Positions 54,539 to 64,000 of a stretch of DNA of 64,000 nucleotides are shown here, piece after piece. Below the pieces are notes generated by a model. The model ran no database searches. It saw only the letters and a program-made list of their open reading frames with translations, and was not told the origin of the DNA. Both the position numbers and the translations under genes were made by a program. The stretch's first letter is position 1. Each line of letters begins with the position of its first letter. The DNA comes from Phaseolus vulgaris (lineage: Eukaryota > Streptophyta > Magnoliopsida > Fabales > Fabaceae): NCBI RefSeq assembly GCF_000499845.2, contig NC_023758.2, positions 18,455,984-18,519,983 on the forward strand, in the 5' to 3' direction.

Positions 54539-57500
54539 ATGACCATGTGACCAACACGCGCTAGGAGTGAAGAGATGACCATGCAGCAACTCATGGCCAT
54601 GATGCAAGGGCTGCAGGACGCAATGGCAGCCTCGAAAGCGAAACAAGAGCGCATGCAGGTGGATCTTGCAGCTTCTCAGGCGAGAAACGATGAACTCCAC
54701 CGAGCCAATGAGGAGTTACGTTGTGGATGGCGCGATGTAGACGAGCTTGAGATTGCCTCCCCACCTAGGGAATTCACAACGCCGTTCTCACAGGCGATCT
54801 TAGAGACAGAAATCGCCAACACGTTCACAGGGCCCAAGGTAACCTTCACAGGGATGGAGGATCTCGAGGCGCACCTCACGGCGATCCACACACAAATGAT
54901 GTTGGTTGGCGGCTCTGATGCCGTGAAATGCAAGCTCTTTATGAGCACTTTGATTGGGATGGCCCTGGATTGGTTCATCAGCCTCCCAGAGGGTCACATC
55001 ACGTCCTTCGCACAACTCTCACAACTATTTAGAGAGCAGTATCTAGCCAACAGTGCCCCAGCCCCAGTCTCGTACGACCTTTTTGACGTGAAACAATTCC
55101 AAGGGGAGACCCTGAAGGAATACATAAGTCGCTTCGAAGCGCAGGTAGTAAAGGTAGGTACCACAAAAGAGCCCATGATCGTGTACGCATTTAGGAAGGG
55201 GATGTGTCCTGGATCTTTTAGCAAATCGCTCAACCGCAACCGCCCCAAAACTTTCGCTGAAGTAAGGCGTCGAGAGGTAGAGCACATTGCTCGGAGGGCG
55301 AGGCATACGAGAAGTGCCCGATTGCTGCACTAGCGCGACCAAGGGCGCAGATACGCACACAACCTGCTAGGGTCCATGAAGCTGCCATAGAGAAAAGGAA
55401 CTCAGACAGGAAGCGCACTTATGAGACAAGGAGGGCCCTGCCAAGGGGTCGAGCCGAAGGAAGGAGAGAAGGAAGTAGACCACTAAGGCACAACTTTGTG
55501 GTGGAACTCAAAGACCTCATCGTTGTGCCCAACATAGCTGACAGGTTGAGGCCACCAGTAAAGTCTGACAAAATTTTGGGGCCTCGCAAGGAATCATGGT
55601 GCGAATTCCACGAGGCGTTTGGGCACCATATTAACAACTGCTTGGCGCTAGGCTATCAGTTGGACGAGCTTGTGAAGAATGGTTTCTTGAAAGATTATCT
55701 CGCTGGGTCTACCACGACCACAGTCTCGGCGACGCCAGAGGAAGGTCAAGCGCATGAAGTCCCAACTCACGGAGAAGTACACACCATCTCTGGCGGCTTT
55801 TCTAGAGGAGGGCCACCGCCTCTCAATGGAAGAAATATGTGAGGTCAGTGAGTACGGTTGCAGAGGAATTTCCAAACGACCCATGGGAGTCAGACCTCGT
55901 TTTCACAAGGGCTGACCTGCGGGATGTGGTCCCACATGACAATGACCCAGTGGTCATTTCAGTAGTCACGGCAGGAAGGAAGGTGCATAGGGTTCTCGTC
56001 GACCAGGGCAGTTCCGCAGATGTCATGTTCTGGTCAACCTTCAACAAACTATAGTTGTCCCCCGACCTTTTGAGACCCTATACTGGATGCTTGTATGGAT
56101 TTGTAGATAATCCAGTAGAGGTACGAGGCTACTTGGAGCTGAGGACAACGTTCACTGATGGACCAGCATCACGCACCGAGAACATCCAGTACTTGGTGGT
56201 CACGCCAACTCAGCCTACAACATTTTGTTAGGAACACCTGCTTTGAACAAATTGAGAGCGGTGTCCTCCACGCGCCACATGAAGATGAAGTTGCCAGATC
56301 TTAGTCGTAAGGTAATTGTGATCAAGTCGGATCAAGAAGAAGCCCGTAAGTGCTACGTAAATAGCCTAAAGACAAAGAGGGGCGTGGTCATGGTGATTGA
56401 GCAACCATTCGTTTCAAATTCGCATTTGGAGTTAGACCCGTTAGAGGAGGCGATGCCCGATGCATCCGCAGGGGCGACGCCTATAGAAGAGGCACATACG
56501 GAAGGAAGAAACGGCGATGCCTCGCCGATGGAAGGAGTACACGAAGAGGCCTCGCCCACAGGAGGAGGGCCAGAGGAGGCGATGCCCGATGCATCCGTAG
56601 GGGTGACGCCTATGGGAGAAGACTCCACGAACGGGTCTCTTACAAAGAATGTACAGAATGAGCGACCCCGCCCAGAAGATAACATAGTAGAAAGACAAAG
56701 AGGGGGTAAGGTGTTCAAATTAGGACGTTTGCTGAGCCAAGAAGAAAAAGAAGAGGTAGCTGCAGTAATCTCACGTCACCTAGATCCTTTCGCGTGGTCT
56801 GCGGTGGATATACCAAGTATTGACCCAGATTTTTTGTGCTACCATCTCACCATGGACGCAAAGGTTCGCCTTGTGAGACAAAGAAGGAGGAAGTTCAGCG
56901 AAGAGCGATGCCTTGTTGTGAAGGAGGAAACACAGAAGCTGCTCAGCGCCGAACACATCAGGGAGATACAATACCCTGAGTGGCTAGCCAACGTAGTCCT
57001 AGTGAAGAAGGCGAATGGGAAGTGGAGGATGTGCGTTGACTTCACAGATCTGAACAAAGCATGCCCCAAGGACTAATACCCATTACCCAACATCGACGCA
57101 TTAGTGGACAGCGCCTCGGGCTGCAAGATGCTGAGTTTCTTGGATGCGTTCTCAGGCTACAATCAGATCAAGATGCATCCCAGGGACGAAAGCAAAACGG
57201 CGTTCATGACGGAGACATGCAGCTAGTGTTATAAGGTAATGCCGTTTGGTTTGAAAAATGCAGGTGCCACCTACCAGAGGCTGATGGACAAGGTCCTCGC
57301 ACCCATGCTGGGAAGAAACGTACAGGCCTACATGGACGACATGGTGGTAACTTCGCACGAGAGAGGGCGAGACGCAGCTGATCTAGAAGAGTTGTTCGCT
57401 ACCATATCAAAGTACCACCTCAAGTTGAACCCAGAAAAGTGCGCCTTTGGCGTGGAGGCAGCAAAGTTCTTAGGGTTCATGCTCACAGAGAGGGGGATTG

Positions 57501-59996
57501 AGGCGAACCCTGACAAGTGTGCAACCATCATCGCCATGAGAAGCACAACCTCAGTGAAAGAAGTTCAACAACTGACAGGGCGAATGGCAGCATTATCGAG
57601 ATTCGTATCAGCTGGAGCAGAGAAGGGCCACCCTTACTTCCAATGCCTCAAAAGGAATAGTCGTTTTGTGTAGATAGACGAGTGTGAAGCAGCGTTTCTC
57701 AAGTTGAAGGAGTATTTGGTGACGCCGCCTGTGCTTTGTAAGCCACAAGTAGGCGTCCCCCTCCGCTTGTACTTTGCGGTGACCGAGTGGGCCATCAGTT
57801 CTGTACTTGTCCAGGAACAAGACCAGGTGCAAAAGCCCATCTACTTCGTGAGCAAGGCCTTACAAGGCCCGGAATTAAGGTACCAATCACTACAGAAAGC
57901 AGCACTAGCAATAGTATTCTCAGCACAGAGGCTTCACCACTATTTCCACAGTTTTACAGTGGTGGTAATGACAGACCTCCCTATCCAAAAGGTACTTCAG
58001 AAGCCAGATGTGGCAGGGAGGATGGTTCGAGGGGCGGTCGAATTGTCAGAGTTCGATATCCAATATGAGCCCAGGGGGTCCATCAAAGGGCAAGTCTATG
58101 CCGACTTCGTAGCAGAACTTTCACCAGGAGGAGACCCTGAAGGGGTGGAGTTAGGAGCACAGTGGGTGCTCTCAGTGGATGGGTCTTCCAACCAGCAAGG
58201 GAGCGGTGCTGGAATTATCTTGGAAGGGCCTAATGGAGTGTTGATCGAGCAGGCTTTACGCTTCGCCTTCAAAGCAAGCAACAACCAGGCGGAGTACGAA
58301 GCGTTGCTTGCTAGGATGCTCTTGGCTAAAGAAATGGGTGCTCAGAGCCTCTTGGCAAAGAGTGACTCACAACTGGTCACAGGGCAAGTAACGGGAGAAT
58401 ATCAAGCGAAGGATCCACAGATGGCCGCGTACTTGAGGTACGTCGAAATGTTGAAAAGAGCCTTTGCTGCGTTTGAGCTAGTCCACGTCCCCGGGGAGAA
58501 AAATGCCAGAGCTGACCTGCTTGCCAGGCTGGCCAACTCAGGCAAAGGGGGAAGGCAGAGGACTATAATCAAAGAGACCCTCAAAACGCCGCGAAAGTTT
58601 GTTGCAGACAACAGGGTAGATGTCCTCCATGTTAGCACGGCAAGGGGAATTCCACGTAACCATCGCTCCCTGAGTCAAGACACGGCGAGGGCACCCTGCA
58701 TCAGTACTTATGCAGCCTCGCCAGATGAGGAAAGGGGTGTACATGTATGCACTTTGGAGGAAGGCGACACTTGGATGACCCCTTACAGGTGATACCTATC
58801 GGACGGAATTCTCCCAGCAGAGCCGTAGGAGGGCAAGAGGATCAAGAGGAACACCGCCAGGTACACCTTAGTGGATGGGATATTGTTTAGGCATGGGTTT
58901 ACGCACCCTATCCTGACGTGCGTAAGCGGCGACAAGTGCACCAGGATAATGGCGGAACTTCACAAGGTATTTGTGGGAGCCACGTGGGAGGAAGGTCCTT
59001 GGCGTCTAAGATCATACGTGCGGGTTTCTTCTGGCCAACAGTAAGAGAGGACTTTGTGCGATACGCACAGCATTGCAAGCAGTGTCAGATACACGCTGAT
59101 TGGCACAAGGCGCCTCCCGAGGAACTGAGATCCATATACAGCCCATGGCCTTTCCATACGTGGGGATTGACATCCTAGGTCCATTCCCATTGGCGATAAG
59201 ACAGATAAAGTACTTGATCGTTGCCATCGAATACTTCACCAAGTGGATAGAGGCCGAACCAGTAGCACAGATCACCGCGCACAAGGTACAACACTTTGTT
59301 TGGAAGAGCATCGTGTATTGTTTTGGGGTACCGAGGCGTCTTATTTCAGACAATGGCACCCAGTTTGCAAGCCAACAATTGGGGAAGCTATGCACGAAAG
59401 TAGGAATCAAGCAGGTGTTTGCGTTAGTCGAACACCCCCAGACGAATGGGCAGGTCGAGTCAGCAAACAGAGTTTTGTTGAGAGGTTTGAAGTGCAGATT
59501 AGAGAAGGCTAAAGGGGCGTGGGCTGAAGAGGTGCCAAGGATCGTATGGGCTTACCACACCACGCCTCAATCCTCCACCATGGAGACACCTTTCAGCTTA
59601 GTATATGGATCGGACGCCATGATCCCGGTGGAAATCCATGAGAGCTTTCCCCGCTTCCTAGGCTTCGTAGTAGAAGAATCCAACGAGGAAAAGAGGGTGA
59701 ACCTGGACCTAATAGACGAAGCCAGAGAAGAGGCGAAAATCAAGGCAGAGGCTGTGAAGAGAAGAGTAGAGCGGCAGTATAGCTCCAAAGTGAAGCTGCG
59801 ACAATTTCAGGTTGGTGATTTGGTCATGAGAAAGGCTCATCCTTAAGAGCTAGAAAATAAATTGCCTCCCAAGAGGACCGGACCGTTCAGAATAACCAAA
59901 GCCAAAGGGAATGGTTCGTATAAACTAGAAACTTTGGAAGGGAGCCCCATCCCACATAGTTGGAATGCGGCAAATTTAAAATTTTATTTCAGTTGA
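54539..59996 (+). pseudogene. Element E4 gag-pol, heavily mutated
   Basis: The reading starts at ATG 54539 with a TGA three codons later, then SEEMTMQQLMAMMQGL and the capsid core (MALDWFISLPEGHITSF). Visible breaks include frameshifts near 55290, 55840, 56210 and 58965, and stops near 56052, 57074, 57224, 57671, 58790, 58826, 59155 and 59844. Protease keeps VDQGSSAD (about 56000). Reverse transcriptase has YMDD (about 57330) in place of YVDD. Both RNase H-like regions and integrase are recognisable, with DNGTQF near 59352 and NGQVESANR near 59450. The knuckle (CEFHEAFGHHINNC) is intact. The 3' end ANLKFYFS then TGA at 59994-59996 matches E2. The linker between protease and reverse transcriptase (56450-56620) is an expanded Ala/Thr/Pro region encoded by repeated GGCGA-type codons. 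Many breaks are C-to-T type. Confidence 0.88.
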
Positions 59997-60330
59997 TGTT
60001 TTTCCAGTCGAAGTTTGTAAAGGGGACACTCTTTTTCCCTCCCGGGTGTTTTTTAACGAGGTCACCTAAATAAAGAAAAGAAAAGTTTAAGATATTCCTT
60101 CCTTAGTTTTTCCCTTTCATGTAAGATCAAAGATTAAAGAAACAAAGACAAAGACAAGGCGTCGCCAAGGTAAGGCGTCGCCAAGATAAGGCATCGCCAA
60201 GATGAGGCATCGCCAAGATGAGGCGTCGCCAAGATGAGGCGTCGCCAAGATAAGGCGTCGCCAAGATAAGGCGTCGCCAAAAGGAGGCGTCGTCAAAGAC
60301 GGAGCACCACCGAGATGAAGCGTCGCCACC
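59997..60330 (+). repeat. E4 3' region: post-pol box and GGCGTCGCC array
   Basis: The conserved box lies at 60020-60074 (GGGGACACTCTTTTTCCCTC, then TTTTTTAACGAGGTCACC, AAATAAAG). From about 60154 to 60330 the phrase GGCGTCGCCAAGA(T)AA repeats roughly ten times, with GGCATCGCC variants. Confidence 0.75.
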
Positions 60331-60362
60331 AAATAATCAAACGAAACTCAAGATACCTGGTA

Positions 60363-61200
60363 CGTCAATACGAGTTAAAATCTGGGCGCTTAGTCCTTGA
60401 GCAGGGGTTAAGGGATTCCTTCGGGACGCCCCCTCCTCGAGTATGAACAGCTAGCCCCGGTATCAGATATCAGTACGAGTTAAAATCCGGGCGCTTAGTC
60501 CTTGAGCAGGGGTTAAGGGATTCCTTCGGGACGCCCCTTCCTCTAGTATGAACAGCTTGCCCCGGTATCAGATATCAGTACGAGTTAAAATCTGGGCGCT
60601 TAGTCCTTGAGCAGGGGTTAAGGGATTCCTTCGGGACGCCCCTCCTCAAGTATGAACAGCTACCCACGGTATCAGATATCAGTACGAGTTAAAATTCGGG
60701 CGCTTAGTCCTTCAGCAGGGGTTAAGGGATTCCTTCGGGATGCCCCCTCTTCAAGTATGAATAGCTAGCCCCGGTATCAGATATCAGTACGAGTTAAAAT
60801 TCGGGCTCTTAGTCCTTGAGCAAGGGTTAAGGGATTCCTTCGGGACGCCCCCTCCTCGAGTATGAATAGCTAGCCCCGGTATTAGATATCAGTACGAGTT
60901 AAAATACGGGTGCTTAGTCCTTGAGCAGGGGTTAAGGGATTCCTTCGGGATGCCCCTGCTCAAGTATGAACAACTAGCCCCGGTATTAGATATCAGTACG
61001 AGTTAAAATCCGGGGGCTTAGTCCTTGATCAGGGGTTAAGGGATTCCTTCGGGACACCCCCTCCTCAAGTATGAAGAGCTAACCCAGTGTCAGGTATCAG
61101 TACGAGTTAAAGTCCGGGCGCTTAGTCCTTGAGCAGGGGATTAAGGGATTCCTTCGGGACGCCCCCTCCTTAAGTATGAACAGCTAGCCCCAGCGTCCGA
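60363..61200 (+). repeat. Tandem array: eight units of about 105 bp
   Basis: The phrase TACGAGTTAAAAT recurs with CGAGTT at 60371, 60476, 60581, 60685, 60790, 60895, 60999 and 61103, a period of 104 or 105 bp. Each unit carries CTTAGTCCTTGAGCAGGGGT, then TTAAGGGATTCCTTCGGGA and AGTATGAACAGCTAGCCCC. Units differ by scattered substitutions. It lies in the 3' untranslated region between the E4 pol and aORF5. Confidence 0.95.
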
Positions 61201-61884
61201 TGTTTGGAACGTTACACCGTGGTGTTTTAGACACTCCATGGACGATACGATACTCCTGTTTAGACCTCCCCATGGGCGTGGGCACCAGGGCGCAATTTTT
61301 GTCCCAAAGTATCTAGGCACGCTGAGGACACCCAGAGCAGGTCTCACCTCGAGCGTAGACACCCAGCACAGGTAGATAAGTCAACCACGCCTTCGGGCGA
61401 TGTCGAGGCCACAGAAGAACAGATAAGTCCTCCTCGCCCTTGAGCGATGTCGGGGCCAAAAAAGAAGAGACTCCCCTTTTCATCCTAAATTGATTAAAAA
61501 GTCAGTACTGCCTTCGGCTACGAGTGCCTTGGGGCCAAGAAAGGTAAGCAGGAAGCAGGTTGAAGATTTCACAAGTTCAGAGGAAAAAAGAAATTCGAAG
61601 ATTAACAAGAAAGGATAAGAGGGAGAGACACGCGCTACCTGAAGAGTAAAGGTGAAGCAACCAAGAAATGCATTAAAGGTAAGTACCAGTTGGGCCTTTG
61701 GTATAGAAAAGAAGGCAGAGACAGATAAGGTGCAAGAGAGGTTAGACAAGAATGTGAAGATAAAGTCTAAATAGGCATTAAAGTAAATCAAAGGTTATAA
61801 TTACAAGTCAAGGTTTATAACGATTGCGAGTTAAACAAAGGGTAACAATGTACACATCAGATGTTTTTGTTAAAACAAGGAAGG
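61201..61884. other. Spacer between tandem array and aORF5
   Basis: No gene is seen. Two phrases about TTCGGGCGATGTC and GGGCCA recur around 61390-61460 and 61510, possibly weaker repeats. The T-rich end on the minus strand probably holds the 3'UTR of aORF5. Confidence 0.5.
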
Positions 61885-63650
61885 TTATTCCTCGGAGGCC
61901 TCCAAAGGAACAAGCTTGCCGTCACCCACCTCGTTGAAGGGGCTGCACCCAGAGACGTCGATGCCGGGATTTGCACAGGCAGCTTGGACAAGGGCCTCTG
62001 CGAACCCATCGGCGAAACCGGTGGCAGCCTCCCCTATCACCTTCTCCTCCGCAACTTTGAAGTTGGCAGCTTGAGCGGTCATCTCTTGGTCCTTGGAGGC
62101 CAGGGCAGAAGTTAACTCTTGGACTTTGGCTTGGAGGGAGGCCTTCTCAGTGGTCAACTGGGAACACTCATCAGTTTTGTTCGCAAGAGTGACCTCCATC
62201 TTCCCCAGCTTCAGCTCCCGGTCCACGCACTGGTCCTCGAGTTTCTTCGGATATACCTTAGAGGTTTCTGCAGCCGCCTCAAGATCAACAATCTTTGTGC
62301 GAAGAGGAACCACTTCATTTAGAAGCCCTTCCTGGGCTTGAGCTACCTCGTGCAGCCGTTTGTTGGCCTCCTCCCTCGCCTTCTGCGCCACCCTCAGTGA
62401 TTCTTTGTTTGCACCCTCTTGACGCCCCCAATGGGCAGCCAACCTCTCCTTCTCCTCTTTCAGAGAAGCAACTTCCTTCTCCAGAGCTTGGAAGGCAGAA
62501 GCTTGGGCGGTTTTGGCCCTGGATTGTTTGTGCCAGGTGTAGGCGCAAGACATGAAGAGGCCCATGTAATAGTACATGCTCTCCCTCTGGGGCTCTTCAG
62601 TTTGGTTACCAGGAGACCTCGTGCTCAAAAATCCCCTTAAGGACTCTTGCATGGGAAGGGGAAGTTCAGGGGCGGGTGGGAGAACGCCTACAGGTTCAGA
62701 TTCAAACCCTCCCTCCTGATGCACTGATTTAGGAGGGGAAGTGGCGCTCGGTGGATCCTCCTTTAAGGACTCAGTCCCATGAGAAGAGGAAGTAGCGGAG
62801 GCAACCATCTGAGGGGCATGCTGGGTTCTCTATCGCTTGAAGACCTGCCCCTCAGCAGGGTCCTCTTCATCAGAAACAACCTCCACCACCCTCTTACCCT
62901 TGTCAAGAGGGGCTGAGGAAGCACCCACCTCGACCAGCGCGAGAGGCACGACCGCGATAGGAGGTGGTGAACTTGGAAGTGGATGGGGGGAAGCTTGGGT
63001 TGTTGGAGTTATTGGTGTCGTTGCAGGTTGAGGTTGGGAGTTAGGAGGAGATGGAGGTACGAAAGAGGTTGAGGGCGGAGACGCCAAAGCCCGATCTTTG
63101 GACTTCAGCACCTGGGCCAGTTGCAACCGTCGTTGCCTATCCATCTTAGAGTCTACACCAAGAAGACAAATATAGCAGAGGTTAGGCACAAGCTAAAGTT
63201 AAAGTACAAAGGAGCAGACCAATCATGCATCAAGCAAGAGTCCAACAAAAACAAAGGCCAGAAAGTTATAAGGAGGGACATTCATACTTATATATCTTGC
63301 TAGAGCATCGGCATTGAACTCTAGACTTATCAGAGTGGCGGTTTCGAAGCCCCCCACGTTGGTCAAGATCTGATAAGCCTCTCGATCGTTCAAGGGCAGT
63401 TCGTCCATTGATTTAGGCTTCATGGTCTTAACCTCTTTCACCCAGTATAGGGGAAAACCATCGAGAGCAGAGGGGTCGTAGTCAGAGCAGCAAACCTTAA
63501 AGAATCTGCCCTTCCACCCCTTGAAAGATTGTTGGAAGAGGGATAGGAGGACCCTTCCAGGGATGTTGCTGAGGCTCACCCAGAGGCTCTTCCCCTGCTT
63601 CTTCACTTCAAAAAAGTGCACGAAAATACCAACAGAGGGCGTGCATCCAA
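61885..63650 (-). pseudogene. aORF5: antisense ORF of E4, N-terminus lost
   Basis: On the minus strand the readable part begins near 63650 with HFFEVKKQGKSLWVSLSNIP, then ALDGFPLYW and NDREAYQILTNVGGF. A phase-1 intron (63153-63287) leads to DSKMDRQRRLQLAQ, a Pro/Ser linker with KGKRVVEVVSDEEDP, and a stop (TAG) at 62830-62832. A long coiled coil follows (LEKEVASLKEEKERLAAH), ending DGKLVPLEASEE at 61885. Only one stop breaks this region. The first 160 or so residues, including the YTWAP motif, are replaced by other sequence beyond 63655. It is the best conserved C-terminal half of the five. Confidence 0.78.
63153..63287 (-). other. Conserved phase-1 intron of aORF5
   Basis: On the minus strand the donor is TATATAA|GTATGAATG and the acceptor CTTGGTGTAG|ACTCTAAGATGG. 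The acceptor is nearly identical to that of aORF1. Confidence 0.68.
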
Positions 63651-63655
63651 AGAAC

Positions 63656-64000
63656 CTGATGTGATTCCACTAGCCATATAGAGAAAGGTTCTTGATCTTC
63701 TTAGGAATCACCTTGAGTTGGACATTATAGAGGCACTTTTCTTAGAGTTGGATCATTGTTCTAAGACAAGAACTCACCAAAAACTAGTACCAAATCCCAA
63801 ACTCATTTGGATGAACCAATTGTAGTCAAATTGAACCGAACAAATGAGCAAGAAAAGCAAAGGAACAAGATGAATGGACTGAAATATAAAACTGCCGAAC
63901 CAAAACTCATAAAAAACAGCAAGAACACCAAACCAAAACTCAAGAACACAAGCTAACAAAAACAATAGAAAGAGAAGAAAGGAAGGAGAAGAGAATGCTC
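63656..64000. repeat. LTR-like or leader sequence of another element, running off the window
   Basis: A-rich on the plus strand, with phrases (GATGAACCAA, AATTGAACCGAACAA) that echo 52390-52470. No ORF or LTR end can be identified. Confidence 0.35.

Noticed and set aside
60363..61200. CRISPR-like or satellite locus of non-plant origin
   Set aside because: Units are directly adjacent with no unique spacers, and the array lies inside a plant retrotransposon 3' region.

Overview
This is nuclear DNA from a flowering plant, most likely a legume. The evidence is Ty3/gypsy elements of the Tat lineage, SIRE-like Ty1/copia pieces, CACTA ends of soybean type, a plant LINE and one small secreted-peptide gene. 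About 85-90 % of the window is transposable-element sequence. No rRNA, tRNA, CRISPR or prokaryotic features are seen. The species assignment is inference.

Layout. 1-6007: two minus-strand Tat elements; LTR A (307-1335) belongs to an element leaving the window on the left and interrupts the pol of element E1, whose 5' LTR is LTR B (4817-6007). 6008-6819: a copia LTR scrap and a broken fragment of a kinesin-12-like gene. 6820-14600: stacked 3' ends of minus-strand Tat elements, carrying three plus-strand (antisense) ORF modules, aORF1-3. 14601-21239: element E2, a nearly intact minus-strand gag-pol with PBS and LTR. 21240-24048: a scrap of LTR Y and the gag, leader and LTR of E3. 24049-30150: the only AT-rich, host-like block, with a CACTA remnant, a complete non-autonomous CACTA element inside or beside a LINE 3' end, and one intact small secreted-peptide gene (29090-29383). 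30150-37867: two copies of a LINE endonuclease region, one split by a solo LTR with a perfect target duplication, and a pol-less copia derivative. 37868-49678: E5, a plus-strand Tat element of about 11.8 kb with both LTRs, a gag-pol broken by one amber codon, 3' tandem repeats and an antisense ORF (aORF4). 49679-53440: copia gag and LTR carrying another solo LTR, a gag scrap and LTR Y. 53441-63655: E4, plus-strand, heavily mutated, with a GGCGTCGCC-rich stretch, an eight-unit tandem array of about 105 bp and aORF5. 63656-64000: another LTR-like scrap.

How the parts work together. The Tat polyprotein supplies capsid, protease, reverse transcriptase, two RNase H-like domains and integrase. A tRNA-Lys-type primer site follows the 5' LTR. 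A conserved box lies just after pol, and an antisense gene lies between pol and the 3' LTR.

The two most interesting signals concern splicing. All five antisense ORFs keep a phase-1 GT-AG intron at the same codon, and three also keep a 5'UTR intron just before the ATG. Separately, a block of about 58 bp lies in the R/U5 part of otherwise divergent LTRs, begins with a CTRAC branch-point-like motif and ends in pyrimidines plus CAG, like a 3' splice site. Both are read from the sequence by eye and need transcript data.
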